Shown piece after piece: positions 30,300 to 39,942 of a DNA stretch of 64,000 bases. The notes under the pieces were generated by a model, which did not search any database, had not been told where the DNA came from, and was given only the letters and a program-made list of their open reading frames with translations. The DNA is from Aeromicrobium sp. A1-2 (GTDB taxonomy: Bacteria; Actinomycetota; Actinomycetes; Propionibacteriales; Nocardioidaceae), in assembly GCF_003443875.1 (NCBI RefSeq), contig NZ_CP027482.1, positions 1,116,001-1,180,000 of the forward strand. Reading direction: 5' to 3'. The translations under genes were made by a program, and so were the position numbers. How positions within the stretch are numbered: position 1 is the first letter of the stretch; the number at the start of each line of letters is the position of its first letter.

Positions 30300-32044
30300 G
30301 CCCCAGCAAGTCCGTGTCCCGACGTCGCCTCCGGGTGTGTCTGGCCATGGTGATCGGTGTCTTCGGTGTCTTCGGGGCCCGGCTCTTCCAGATCCAGGGG
30401 CTCGACGCGAGCGCGTACGCGGCGATGTCGGTCGCGGCCGGCACGGCCAAGAGCACGGTGCCGGCGCCGCGCGGAGCGATCCTCGACCGCAACGGTGCCG
30501 AGCTGGCATCGAGCGTCGACGGCCTGACGTTGACCGCGGACCCCAAGATGACTGCCGAGAACGCTCCACAGATCGCACGGATACTGAGCCAGAAGCTCGG
30601 CACCGAGATCGACTACTTCGACACGATCGACAAGCTGCGCACCCCCGACTCCCGGTTCGTCTACCTGGCGCGCGATCTTCCGGCCTGGACCGGGAAGAAG
30701 GCGCTGACAGCGATCTCCGACGCTGGACTGACGGGTGTCTTCAGCGAGAAGGAGACGCTCCGGACCTACCCGGGCGGCCGCCTCGCAGCGAACCTCCTCG
30801 GCTACGTCAACGGCGCGGGCACGGGTGTTGCCGGCGTCGAGGCGAAGTACGACAAGACCCTGACCGGTACCGACGGCTCCAGCACGTACGAGGTCTCTCC
30901 CAGCGGCCAGCGGATCCCGATGGCCGACAGCGCCGTGACCGAGATGGTGCCCGGCAAGGACGTCACGACCACGATCGACCGCGACCTGCAGTGGTACGCC
31001 GACCAGCGGCTGGCCGACGCGGTACGCGAGTCGAGCTCGGACTGGGGGCTGGCGCTCACGATGGACACCAAGACCTGCCAGATCGTGCAGATGTCCCAGG
31101 CGCCAACGTTCAACCCCGACGACCGCACCGACATGCAGGACTCGAAGACCGTGTCGCGGGCCGTGCAGACCGTCTTCGAGCCCGGCAGCGTCATGAAGAC
31201 CATCACGATGGCCGCGCTCGCAGACCAGGGCAAAATCACCTCGGACACTCCGATCGTCGTGCCGTCGGGCATGAAGATCGACAACTTCAACATCGGCGAC
31301 TACTGGGAGCACGGGACGCTGCACCTCACGGCCGCCGGCGTCATCGCGAAGTCCTCCAACCTCGGCACGATCGTCGCGGCCCAGCAGATGAGTGACTCGA
31401 CGATGTACGACTACCTGCGCAAGTTCGGCTTCGGGGAGACCTCGGGCGTCAGCCTTCCGGGCGAGTCCAAGGGCATCCTCAGCAACGGCAAGGACTGGAC
31501 CAAGGCCAATCACGCGACGATCTCCTTTGGTCAGGGCATCTCGGTCACCGCGATGCAGATGATGCGGTCCGTCGGGGCGATCGCGAATGCCGGCAAGATG
31601 TGCGAGCCATCGGTCGTCAGCGGCACGGTCGACGCCGACGGTGACACGACTTCCGTGCCCAGTGCGCCGAGCAAGCGGGTCGTCTCCGAGGACGCCGCAT
31701 CGACCGTGACCCGCATGATGGAGGCCGTGACGGCACCCGACGGCACCGCACCCGCGGCGGCCATCGAGGGCTACCGGGTGGCCGGCAAGACCGGAACCGC
31801 GTGGCGGGTGGACCCGGCGACCGGGCGCTACATCCGCGGCCAGAACACGGTGTCGTTCATGGGCTTCGCCCCCGCCGACAACCCGCGGTTCCTGACCTAC
31901 ATCGTGCTCGACAAGCCGTACAGCAACGCCGGTGGTGGCTCGACCGCCGCGCCGGTCTTCCACGACATCATGTCGATGGCACTGGAGCGTTTCGGCGTGG
32001 CGCCGACCGGTTCCAAGAGCCCCAAGGTCGAACAGACCTGGTAA
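30296..32044 (+). CDS. ftsI: Septal peptidoglycan transpeptidase (penicillin-binding protein 3)
   Basis: Class B penicillin-binding protein of 582 residues that cross-links septal peptidoglycan. One N-terminal membrane anchor (about 13-33), the dimerisation/pedestal region, then the transpeptidase domain with S298-VM-K301 (SxxK), S353-S-N355 (SxN) and K498-T-G500 (KTG). All active-site motifs are intact. It starts at GTG overlapping the ftsL stop. After its stop comes a run of hairpins, so the transcript may be processed or partly terminated before murE. Confidence 0.96.
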   Translation: MSPSKSVSRRRLRVCLAMVIGVFGVFGARLFQIQGLDASAYAAMSVAAGTAKSTVPAPRGAILDRNGAELASSVDGLTLTADPKMTAENAPQIARILSQKLGTEIDYFDTIDKLRTPDSRFVYLARDLPAWTGKKALTAISDAGLTGVFSEKETLRTYPGGRLAANLLGYVNGAGTGVAGVEAKYDKTLTGTDGSSTYEVSPSGQRIPMADSAVTEMVPGKDVTTTIDRDLQWYADQRLADAVRESSSDWGLALTMDTKTCQIVQMSQAPTFNPDDRTDMQDSKTVSRAVQTVFEPGSVMKTITMAALADQGKITSDTPIVVPSGMKIDNFNIGDYWEHGTLHLTAAGVIAKSSNLGTIVAAQQMSDSTMYDYLRKFGFGETSGVSLPGESKGILSNGKDWTKANHATISFGQGISVTAMQMMRSVGAIANAGKMCEPSVVSGTVDADGDTTSVPSAPSKRVVSEDAASTVTRMMEAVTAPDGTAPAAAIEGYRVAGKTGTAWRVDPATGRYIRGQNTVSFMGFAPADNPRFLTYIVLDKPYSNAGGGSTAAPVFHDIMSMALERFGVAPTGSKSPKVEQTW

Positions 32045-32050
32045 GAGGTG

Positions 32051-32129
32051 CGTGCTTCGCACGCGCGCGGACTCGTTCCTCGTCCGCTTCCGCGGCTTCG
32101 CCGCGGTCTCTTGTCCGGCTGCGCCGGAC
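32051..32129. repeat. Hairpin cluster B (element shared with 16624-16682)
   Basis: Four perfect stem-loops in the 148-bp ftsI-murE gap: CGTGC/GCACG at 32051-32063 (loop TTC), GCGGAC/GTCCGC at 32067-32087 (loop TCGTTCCTC), CCGCGGC/GCCGCGG at 32090-32106 (loop TTC) and GTCCGGC/GCCGGAC at 32113-32129 (loop TGC). The second and third correspond to hairpins after DUF427, with different stems and the same loops. Confidence 0.8.
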
Positions 32130-32180
32130 CTGTGGTCGCGAAACATCCGGCGGCCGGGTCGCTAGGGGTTTCTGGGTCGG

Positions 32181-32186
32181 TAGGGT
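32181..32186 (+). promoter_or_regulatory. -10 element of murE (leaderless)
   Basis: TAGGGT, 6 bp before GTG 32193, indicating an internal promoter inside the dcw cluster after the hairpins. Confidence 0.5.
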
Positions 32187-32192
32187 CGGGGG

Positions 32193-33683
32193 GTGACCGA
32201 GCAGATGCGCGTACGCCCGACGCAGACCCCACGGTGGACGCTGACCGCACTGGCCGCAGAGCTCGATGCGACGGCCACGGCGGAGGCCACGGTCACGGGG
32301 ATCTCGCTCAACACCCGACACCTCGAGCCGGGTGACCTCTATGCGGCGCTGCCGGGCGCCACGGCACACGGAGCATCGTTCGCCGGGGTCGCCCGCGAGC
32401 TCGGCGCCAGCGCGGTCCTGACCGATCCCGAGGGTGCTGCGATCGCCGAGGGGCTCCCCACGATCGTCGTCGAGGACCCGCGTCGAGCCCTGGCCAGGCT
32501 CAGCAGCACGTTCTACGACGATCCCAGCAGTTCCTTCACGACGCTGGGGGTCACCGGCACGCAAGGCAAGACGACCACGACGTACCTCGCCGAGGCGGCG
32601 CTGGGTGAGCACGTGTCGGCGATCGTCGGCACGATCGGCACCCGGATCGGTCGGGTCCCTGCCGCATCGACGCTCACGACGCCGGAGTCTCCGCAGCTCC
32701 AGGCGCTGTTCGCGGTCATGCGGGAGGAGGCCGTCGAGCTGTGCGCCATGGAGGTCTCGAGCCATGCCCTGGTGCAGGGCCGGGTCGACGGCTTCCTGTT
32801 CGACGTCGCAGTGTTCCTCAATCTCGGGCGTGACCACCTCGACTTCCACCACGATCTCGAGGACTACTTCCTGGCCAAGGCCGCCCTGTTCACGACCGAG
32901 CACGCCCGGCAGGCTGTCATCAACGTCGACGACGCCCACGGACGACGCCTGCGTGAGCTGACGCCGCTGCCCGTCACGACGTTCTCGACCGATGGCAACG
33001 CGGCCGACTGGCGAGCGGTCAACATCCGCCCGCACCGCCTCGGCACGGATCTGGAGGTCCTGGGGCCCGGTGACCTGGCGCTCGAGCTCTCGGTGCCGTT
33101 GCCCGGCGTCTTCAACGTCTCGAATGCCCTGGCCGTGATCGCCGGGCTCTCCGCGGCTGGCTACGACCCCGTGGACCTGGCGGCCGGCATCGCGGCAAGC
33201 ACCGGAGTCCCGGGACGCATGGAGCGAGTCGAGGCCGGACAGGCGTTCACCGCCATCATCGACTACGCACACAAGCCTGACGCCGTCACCGCGGTCCTGA
33301 GTGCCCTGCGGCCGGTCACCGCCGGACGACTGATCGTCGTGATCGGCGCCGGGGGCGACCGCGACCACGGCAAGCGTCCGCTGATGGGTCAGGCCGCAGC
33401 CCTGCACGCCGATGTCGTGATCGTGACGGACGACAATCCCCGCACCGAGCCGCCCGCTGCGATCCGCGCAGCGGTCCTCGAGGGCGCTGCGGCCGGTCCG
33501 GGAGTCGCCATCGAGGTGCCGGGACGCCGTGAGGCCATCGCGCACGCTGTTGCCATGGCCCATCTCGGTGACACCGTCGTGGTGGCGGGCAAGGGCCATG
33601 AGCTCGGCCAGGAGGCTGACGGAGTCGTCGCGCCATTCGACGACCGCGAGGTCCTCGTCGGGCTGATTGGTGAGTCGGCATGA
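32193..33683 (+). CDS. murE: UDP-MurNAc-L-Ala-D-Glu--diaminopimelate ligase
   Basis: Mur ligase of 496 residues adding the third residue of the stem peptide. ATP loop GVTGTQGKTTTT, the ligase motifs LNLGRDHLDFH and VSNALAVIAG, and the acceptor-recognition motif DNPRTEP. DNPR is the diaminopimelate type; lysine enzymes differ here. Whether the isomer is meso- or LL-DAP cannot be read. GTG 32193 is set by the -10 element and gives a slightly long N terminus. ATGA overlap with murF. Confidence 0.96.
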   Translation: MTEQMRVRPTQTPRWTLTALAAELDATATAEATVTGISLNTRHLEPGDLYAALPGATAHGASFAGVARELGASAVLTDPEGAAIAEGLPTIVVEDPRRALARLSSTFYDDPSSSFTTLGVTGTQGKTTTTYLAEAALGEHVSAIVGTIGTRIGRVPAASTLTTPESPQLQALFAVMREEAVELCAMEVSSHALVQGRVDGFLFDVAVFLNLGRDHLDFHHDLEDYFLAKAALFTTEHARQAVINVDDAHGRRLRELTPLPVTTFSTDGNAADWRAVNIRPHRLGTDLEVLGPGDLALELSVPLPGVFNVSNALAVIAGLSAAGYDPVDLAAGIAASTGVPGRMERVEAGQAFTAIIDYAHKPDAVTAVLSALRPVTAGRLIVVIGAGGDRDHGKRPLMGQAAALHADVVIVTDDNPRTEPPAAIRAAVLEGAAAGPGVAIEVPGRREAIAHAVAMAHLGDTVVVAGKGHELGQEADGVVAPFDDREVLVGLIGESA

Positions 33684-35026
33684 TCCCGCTCTCGCTCCGG
33701 GACATCGCCGTCGCGACGGGCGGCGTCGTGAGCGGCGACGAACGCATTGTCGTCGACGCACCCGCGACGGTCGACTCGCGTGCGATCGAGGTCGGCGGCC
33801 TGTTCGTCGCGGTGGCCGGAGACCGCGTCGACGGTCACGACTACGTCGAGCAGGCCATGGCAGCGGGCGCCGCAGCCGTTCTCAGCAGTCGTGAGGTCGG
33901 GGTTCCATCGGTCGTCGTCGCCAACGTCACCGAGGCCCTGGGCCGCCTGGCCCGTCACGTGCTCGACCTGGCCGAGGACATCACGGTGGTCGCGATCACC
34001 GGCTCCAGCGGCAAGACCAGCACCAAGGACCTGTTGGCACAGGTGCTCGAGCCCGAGGGGAGCACCATCGCGACGGTCGGCAACTTCAACAACGAGCTGG
34101 GAGTGCCCCTCACAGTCCTGCACGTCGACGAGCTGACCCGATTCCTGGTCGTGGAGATGGGCGCTCGTGGCATCGGTGACATCGCGGCGCTGTGCCGCAT
34201 CGCCCCGCCGTCCGTCGGGGTCGTGCTCAACGTCGGTCGCGCGCACATCGGCGAGTTCGGCTCGGCGGAGGCCATCGCGCGCACCAAGGGCGAGCTGGTG
34301 GAGGCCGTCAACCAGGACGGCGTCGCGGTGCTCAATGCCGACGATGCGCTGGTGCTGGCGATGGCGGAGCGCACCGATGGCGCGATCATGACCTTTGGTG
34401 TCGCAGGTGACGTCGAGGTGGCCGATGTCCGCGTCGACGAGTCCGGCTCCCCGCACTTCACTTTGCGCCACGGCGGGCGCAGCGTCGGGGTCCAGGTTCC
34501 GTTGATCGGGGAGTACCACGTCGCGAATGCGGCTGCCGCCGCGACGGTCGCGCTGGCCCTGGGGGTCGGGCTGGCCACGATCGCCGGACGCTTCGCCACA
34601 GCGCTCCCGCGATCGTCGATGCGGATGGAACGTCATGTGCGCGAGGACGGCGTCGTGATCGTCAACGACGCGTACAACGCCAATCCGGAGTCGATGGCCG
34701 CAGCGCTGAGGGCCGTGGCCGCGATCGGCAACGGGCGGGCGGTCGCTGTCCTGGGGGAGATGCTCGAGCTGGGGGACGGCAGCCATGAGGCGCACCGGCA
34801 GATCGGCCTTCTCGCCGCCGAGCTCGGTTTTCTCCGTGTCGTGGCGGTTGGCGAGGGAGCTCGGGGGATCGTCGAGGGGGCTGGCGGGATCGCCGTCTCG
34901 GTCGACACGGTCGATGTGGCCGTCCACACACTGTCCGCGAGCCTTTCCGGGGACGAGGTCGTACTTGTGAAAGCATCGAGGGGCGGCCGGCTCGAGCGGG
35001 TCGCGGACGCCCTGCTGGAGGGCTGA
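33680..35026 (+). CDS. murF: UDP-MurNAc-tripeptide--D-alanyl-D-alanine ligase
   Basis: Mur ligase of 448 residues adding D-Ala-D-Ala and completing the pentapeptide precursor. Start [17 protein letters not shown] loop [15 protein letters not shown] (about 109-123), the [12 protein letters not shown] motif and [16 protein letters not shown], which are all MurF-specific. The ATG overlaps the murE stop by four bases. Confidence 0.97.
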   Translation: MIPLSLRDIAVATGGVVSGDERIVVDAPATVDSRAIEVGGLFVAVAGDRVDGHDYVEQAMAAGAAAVLSSREVGVPSVVVANVTEALGRLARHVLDLAEDITVVAITGSSGKTSTKDLLAQVLEPEGSTIATVGNFNNELGVPLTVLHVDELTRFLVVEMGARGIGDIAALCRIAPPSVGVVLNVGRAHIGEFGSAEAIARTKGELVEAVNQDGVAVLNADDALVLAMAERTDGAIMTFGVAGDVEVADVRVDESGSPHFTLRHGGRSVGVQVPLIGEYHVANAAAAATVALALGVGLATIAGRFATALPRSSMRMERHVREDGVVIVNDAYNANPESMAAALRAVAAIGNGRAVAVLGEMLELGDGSHEAHRQIGLLAAELGFLRVVAVGEGARGIVEGAGGIAVSVDTVDVAVHTLSASLSGDEVVLVKASRGGRLERVADALLEG

Positions 35027-35079
35027 CGGCATACTCGTCCGAGCATGCCGAACTGCCCGGGGAAAGGACTCGCGACCCG

Positions 35080-36144
35080 ATGAAGGCCATCCTGATCGCT
35101 GGAGCGCTCTCGCTGCTGGGGACCCTGATCGGCACCCGTTTCGCGATCTCGGTGCTGGTGAAGAAGAACTACGGACAGCTGATCCGCGACGACGGACCGA
35201 CGTCGCACCACACCAAACGCGGCACGCCCACGATGGGCGGACTGGTCATCATCGTGTCGGTGCTGGCGGCGTACTTCATCGCCAAGCTCGCCACACAGAC
35301 GCAACCCAGCGCCTCGGCGCTGCTGCTGCTGTTCCTGTTCACAGGTCTGGGCGCGATCGGCTTCCTGGACGACTACATCAAGGTCTCCAAGCAACGCAAT
35401 CTCGGCCTGCGCTCCAAAGCCAAGCTCATCGGTCAGACCCTGGTCGGCCTGATTTTCGCCTGGCTCGCGATCGGCTGGGAGGACGGCACCGGGCGAACGC
35501 CGATCACGAACGCGATCTCGTTCACCCGTGACCTCGGGGGCTGGGAGCTGCCGACCTACCTGCTCGTGGTCTGGGTGCTCCTCATGATCGCGGGTGCCAG
35601 CAACGGTGTGAACCTGACCGATGGCCTCGACGGACTGGCCACCGGCGCATCGGTCATGGTGTTCGGCGCGTTCGTCATCATCAACATCTGGCAGAGCGGC
35701 CAGAACTGTTCCTTCAACCCGGGTCCCAAGTGCTACGAGGTGCGCGATCCGCTCGATCTCGCCGTCGTCGCCTCAGCGTTGACGGGTGCTTGCTTCGGCT
35801 TCCTGTGGTGGAACGCCTCGCCGGCCAAGATCTTCATGGGCGACACCGGCTCGTTGTCCCTCGGCGGTGCGATGGCTGGCTTCGCGCTGATGACTCGCAC
35901 CGAGCTGCTGCTGGTCGTGATCGGTGGCCTGTTCGTCGTGATCACCGCCTCGGTGATCCTGCAGGTCGGCTTCTTCAAGCTCAGCGGGGGCAGGCGTATC
36001 TTCCGCATGGCACCCCTTCAGCACCACTTCGAGCTCCTTGGCTGGGCGGAGATCACGATCGTGGTCCGGTTCTGGATCATCGGTGGACTGTGCGTCGCGG
36101 CAGGGCTGGGCATCTTCTACGCCGAATGGGTCACCGGAACATGA
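35080..36144 (+). CDS. mraY: Phospho-N-acetylmuramoyl-pentapeptide transferase
   Basis: Ten-helix membrane enzyme of 354 residues that makes lipid I from UDP-MurNAc-pentapeptide and undecaprenyl phosphate. Diagnostic motifs: [13 protein letters not shown] (43-55), FLDDYIKV with the aspartate pair, [13 protein letters not shown], and [11 protein letters not shown]; a histidine-rich loop (PLQHHFEL) is near the end. The ATG has [14 protein letters not shown] purines upstream. Its stop overlaps murD (ATGA). Confidence 0.97.
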   Translation: MKAILIAGALSLLGTLIGTRFAISVLVKKNYGQLIRDDGPTSHHTKRGTPTMGGLVIIVSVLAAYFIAKLATQTQPSASALLLLFLFTGLGAIGFLDDYIKVSKQRNLGLRSKAKLIGQTLVGLIFAWLAIGWEDGTGRTPITNAISFTRDLGGWELPTYLLVVWVLLMIAGASNGVNLTDGLDGLATGASVMVFGAFVIINIWQSGQNCSFNPGPKCYEVRDPLDLAVVASALTGACFGFLWWNASPAKIFMGDTGSLSLGGAMAGFALMTRTELLLVVIGGLFVVITASVILQVGFFKLSGGRRIFRMAPLQHHFELLGWAEITIVVRFWIIGGLCVAAGLGIFYAEWVTGT

Positions 36145-37604
36145 CCCGTCCTGATCCGTTCGCCCTCGGCCGCGAGTCGTCCTGGGCGGGCGTGCGAGCC
36201 GTCGTCGGCGGACTCGGCGTGAGTGGCTTCGCCGCCGCGGACACCCTCCAGCATCTCGGCGCCGAGGTCGTCGCGCTCGACGACGGCGACGACGACGCGT
36301 TGCAGGAGAAGGCGACCCTGCTCGAGATCCTCGGGGTCGACGTCCGCCTGGGCCCCGGCTCGACGGCCACGCTTCCTGACGGCATCGACCTGCTGGTGAC
36401 GTCGCCGGGCTGGTCACCCAGCACGCCGATATTGACCGAGGCGATGCTGCGCGGCACGCCGGTGTGGGGTGAGGTCGAGCTCGCCTGGCGCCTGCGCGGC
36501 GAGGGCGCGGCCCCATGGCTCGCGGTCACGGGCACGAACGGCAAGACCACGACCGTGCAGATGCTCGAGGCGATCCTGCGTTCGGAGGGTCTCAACGCGC
36601 TAGCTGTCGGTAACGTCGGCACGCCCGTGCTCGAGGCAGTCATGAACCCCGACCCCTTCGACGTCCTCGCGGTCGAGCTGTCGAGCTACCAGCTGCACTG
36701 GAGCTCGTCGATCTCCGCGCAGGCGAGCGTCGTGCTCAACGTGGCTCCCGACCACCTCGACTGGCACGGTGGTCTGGAGGCATACACCTCGGACAAGGCA
36801 CGGATCTACGACCGCACGCAGCTCGCGTGCATCTACAACGTGCAGGATCCGGTGACCGAGCACCTGGTCGAGGAGGCTGAGGTCATCGAGGGGTGCCGGG
36901 CCATCGGCTTCACGGTCGGCATCCCCGCGCCCGGCATGATCGGGCTGGTCGACGATGCGATCGCCGACCGGGCGTTCATCGCCGGCCGCATCTCCAATGC
37001 CGCCGAGCTCGGCAGCATCCACGACCTCTCGCAGGTCGACGGCGAGCTGCCCGCACCCCACACCGTCGCCAACGCGCTTGCCGCTGCGGCGTTGGCCCGG
37101 ACCCATGGGGTGTCCCCGCGGGCGGTGCGCGACGGGCTTCGCTCGTTCCGTCCCGACGCGCACCGCATCGCCGACGTGGCCTGCGTCGGTGGTGTCCGAT
37201 GGGTCGACGACTCCAAGGCGACGAACCCGCATGCGGCGACCGCTTCCATCCAGGGCTTCGAGCGCGTTGTCTGGGTTGCCGGTGGACTCGTCAAGGGCGC
37301 AGCCTTCGACGAGCTCGTCCTGGCGGTCCGCGACCGGTTGCGGGCCGTGGTGCTGATCGGTGCCGACCGAGCAGTCATCGCCGAGGCGTTGGCGCGACAC
37401 GCGCCTGACATCCCCGTCGTCGAGGTCGACACCGGGGACACTGATCCCATGGATCGCGTCGTCGAGACTGCCGCATCGCTCGCCTGTGAGGGCGACACCG
37501 TGCTGCTGGCTCCCGGTGCCGCGTCCATGGACCAGTTTCGCAACTATGCGGCGCGAGGCGACAGCTTCGCCGCGGCGGTGCACCGGTTGCGCGACGGGGC
37601 CTAG
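36141..37604 (+). CDS. murD: UDP-MurNAc-L-alanine--D-glutamate ligase
   Basis: Mur ligase of 487 residues adding D-glutamate. The N terminus has [17 protein letters not shown], then the ATP loop [25 protein letters not shown] and the C-terminal [11 protein letters not shown] and [12 protein letters not shown], all MurD-specific. The ATG at 36141 overlaps the mraY stop; the longer open frame is out of phase within mraY and not real. Confidence 0.97.
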   Translation: MTRPDPFALGRESSWAGVRAVVGGLGVSGFAAADTLQHLGAEVVALDDGDDDALQEKATLLEILGVDVRLGPGSTATLPDGIDLLVTSPGWSPSTPILTEAMLRGTPVWGEVELAWRLRGEGAAPWLAVTGTNGKTTTVQMLEAILRSEGLNALAVGNVGTPVLEAVMNPDPFDVLAVELSSYQLHWSSSISAQASVVLNVAPDHLDWHGGLEAYTSDKARIYDRTQLACIYNVQDPVTEHLVEEAEVIEGCRAIGFTVGIPAPGMIGLVDDAIADRAFIAGRISNAAELGSIHDLSQVDGELPAPHTVANALAAAALARTHGVSPRAVRDGLRSFRPDAHRIADVACVGGVRWVDDSKATNPHAATASIQGFERVVWVAGGLVKGAAFDELVLAVRDRLRAVVLIGADRAVIAEALARHAPDIPVVEVDTGDTDPMDRVVETAASLACEGDTVLLAPGAASMDQFRNYAARGDSFAAAVHRLRDGA

Positions 37605-37651
37605 ACCTTCCTTCCCCGAGGCAGAGGACGACCCATGACGCGGACCGCGAC

Positions 37652-38866
37652 ATGACGGCAACCGCCGAGCGACGCTCGCCGGCGATAGTCGAGGCCGCTC
37701 GCCGTACGCTCGAGCGCCCGCTGGCGTCGTACCAGCTGGTCCTCGGCACCACTGCGCTCCTGCTCGGACTCGGCCTGATCATGGTGCTCAGCGCGAGCTC
37801 GGTGTTCGCGCTGACCAACTACGACAACTCGTTCGCGATCGTCGAGCGGCAGTTGTTCTTCGCCGTGCTCGGTCTGATCGGTGCGTACATCGCTTCTCGG
37901 ATCCCGCTCAAGCTCCTGCGCAAGCTGATTCTGCCGTTCCTCCTGATCTCGGTGGCGCTGATCGCCGCGACCTTCGTCATCGGCGTCGACGTCAACGGCA
38001 ACCGCAACTGGCTCGCCCTTCCGGGCGGTTTCCAGCTGCAGCCCTCGGAGTTCGCCAAGCTCGCAGTGGTGCTGTGGATTGCTGACCTCTACGCACGTCG
38101 GCAGAAATACCTCGGCACTCCGCGCTTCATCCTGACCCCGATGGTGCCGATCGCTGGTGCCGTGGCGGCGCTGGTCGTCGCGCAGCACGATCTCGGCACG
38201 GCCCTGGTGCTCTTCGCGCTGATCGTGGGGATGCTCTGGGTCGCCGGGCTGCCGGCCAAGCAGATGAGCGCGGTCGTCGCGGGCATCTTCGTCGTCCTCG
38301 TGTTCTTCGTCGCGACGGCCCCGCACCGCGTTGCCCGGTTGCTCAACTTCACCAACCCGTTGGCCGATCCTGACAATGCCGGTTTCCAGTCGATCCACGC
38401 CAGCATGGCGCTGGCCCGGGGCGGCTTCTGGGGTGTGGGCCTGGGCGGCAGCCGACAGAAGTGGGGATCGCTCCCCGAGGCGCACACTGACTTCATCCTC
38501 GCGGTGATCGGCGAGGAGCTGGGGCTGCTTGGCACCTTCGTCGTGCTGATCCTGTTCGTCGTGCTGGCTTTCGCGGGCATCCGCATCGCGAGCCGCACGA
38601 GGGATCCCTTCGTCCGGTACACCGCGGCCGGCATCACGATCTGGCTCATGGTCCAGGCGGTCATCAACATCGGCATGGTGCTGGGACTGCTTCCGGTGAT
38701 CGGCCTCCCGCTTCCGCTGATCTCGTACGGCGGCTCAAGCCTGCTGGTGACCCTCGTCGCCTTGGGCGTTCTGATTAACTGTGCCAAGACCGAACCCGGA
38801 GCCCGACGCGCACTTGCCGCCGGACGCGCCAGCCGCGCACGGGGCCGGGTCCTACGGAGGAGCTGA
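37652..38866 (+). CDS. ftsW: Septal peptidoglycan polymerase FtsW
   Basis: SEDS-family glycosyltransferase of 404 residues with about ten membrane helices. It polymerises lipid II together with FtsI. Motifs: GLIMVLSASSVFA, GNRNWLALPGGFQLQPSEFAKLA, AQHDLGTALV, GLGGSRQKWGSLPEAHTDFILAVIGEELG and PLPLISYGGSSLL. The C terminus is arginine-rich. ATG 37652 lies 47 bp after murD. Confidence 0.96.
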   Translation: MTATAERRSPAIVEAARRTLERPLASYQLVLGTTALLLGLGLIMVLSASSVFALTNYDNSFAIVERQLFFAVLGLIGAYIASRIPLKLLRKLILPFLLISVALIAATFVIGVDVNGNRNWLALPGGFQLQPSEFAKLAVVLWIADLYARRQKYLGTPRFILTPMVPIAGAVAALVVAQHDLGTALVLFALIVGMLWVAGLPAKQMSAVVAGIFVVLVFFVATAPHRVARLLNFTNPLADPDNAGFQSIHASMALARGGFWGVGLGGSRQKWGSLPEAHTDFILAVIGEELGLLGTFVVLILFVVLAFAGIRIASRTRDPFVRYTAAGITIWLMVQAVINIGMVLGLLPVIGLPLPLISYGGSSLLVTLVALGVLINCAKTEPGARRALAAGRASRARGRVLRRS

Positions 38867-38868
38867 AG

Positions 38869-39942
38869 GTGCGCGCGTTGCTTGCCGGCGGCGGGACCGC
38901 GGGGCATACGTCGCCCCTGCTGGCCACTGCCGCAGTCCTGAGCGAGGCCGGGGTCGAGATCACGTGTCTCGGAACCCCCCGGGGCCTCGAGGTGACCCTG
39001 ATTCCTCAGGCCGGCTACCGGCTGGAGCTGGTGCCGCCGGTCCCACTGCCGCGCCGGCCGGGCAAGGCGCTCGTCCAGGTTCCGGGCAAGCTGCGGGCCG
39101 CAGTCAGGGCGACCGGCGAGGTGATCGACCGGGTACGTCCCGACGTCATCGTGGGTTTCGGTGGATACGTGTCCGTCCCGGCCTACCTCGTGGCACGGCG
39201 TCGCCACATCCCGCTCGTCGTGCACGAGGGCAATGCCATCCCTGGCATCGCCAACAAGCTTGGCGCGCGATTCACCCAGCACGTGGCGACCAGCTTCCCC
39301 GACACCGACCTGCCGCACGCGCGCTACATCGGCCTGCCGATCCGGCGTGAGATCTCCGGGCTCGATCGGGCCGCGCTGCGTGCCGAGGCCCGAGCCCACT
39401 TCGGGCTGGATCCCGACCGCCCCACCGTCCTCGTCACAGGTGGGTCGCAAGGCGCACGTCGGATCAACCAGACGCTTTCTGCCGCCGCTCGCGACCTTGC
39501 CGAGGCCGGGGTGCAGGTCCTGCACGCTGCCGGTCGGCCCGATGAGGTCGCGCTGCACCCGCGCGCCGGCGATCCGCCGTACGTCGTGCTGCAGTACATC
39601 GACCGGATGGACCTTGCGTATGCCGCGGCCGACCTGATCGTCTGCCGGGCCGGCGCCAACACCGTGACGGAGGCCGCAGCCGTCGGGCTGCCGGCCGCCT
39701 TCGTGCCCCTACCGATCGGCAACGGTGAGCAGGCCCACAACGCGCACGCTGTCGTGCAGGCCGGGGGAGCGCTGCTGATCGACGACGCCGCGTTGACCCC
39801 GGCGTGGATCGACAACGTCGTGATCCCGTTGGTCTGCCACCCGGGTCGGCTCGCCGCGATGTCGAGAGCCGCCGCTGGCATCGTCCCGCGGAACGCCGAC
39901 GAGCTGCTCGCCGAGATGGTTCAGAAGGCGGCGCGATCGTGA
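38869..39942 (+). CDS. murG: Lipid II synthase (UDP-GlcNAc:lipid I GlcNAc transferase)
   Basis: Membrane-associated GT-B glycosyltransferase of 357 residues. The N-terminal loop LLAGGGTAGHTSPLLATA (3-20), HEGNAIPGIANKLGA, VTGGSQGARRIN and the donor-binding ICRAGANTVTEAAAVGLPAAFVPLP with GNGEQAHNA are characteristic. GTG at 38869 follows GGAGGAGCTGAAG. Two bases separate it from ftsW, and its stop overlaps murC. Confidence 0.96.
   Translation: MRALLAGGGTAGHTSPLLATAAVLSEAGVEITCLGTPRGLEVTLIPQAGYRLELVPPVPLPRRPGKALVQVPGKLRAAVRATGEVIDRVRPDVIVGFGGYVSVPAYLVARRRHIPLVVHEGNAIPGIANKLGARFTQHVATSFPDTDLPHARYIGLPIRREISGLDRAALRAEARAHFGLDPDRPTVLVTGGSQGARRINQTLSAAARDLAEAGVQVLHAAGRPDEVALHPRAGDPPYVVLQYIDRMDLAYAAADLIVCRAGANTVTEAAAVGLPAAFVPLPIGNGEQAHNAHAVVQAGGALLIDDAALTPAWIDNVVIPLVCHPGRLAAMSRAAAGIVPRNADELLAEMVQKAARS

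Noticed and set aside
29825..32146. A 773-codon minus-strand frame across ftsL and ftsI.
   Set aside because: Composition is that of a shadow frame and the plus strand encodes intact FtsL and FtsI with all transpeptidase motifs.
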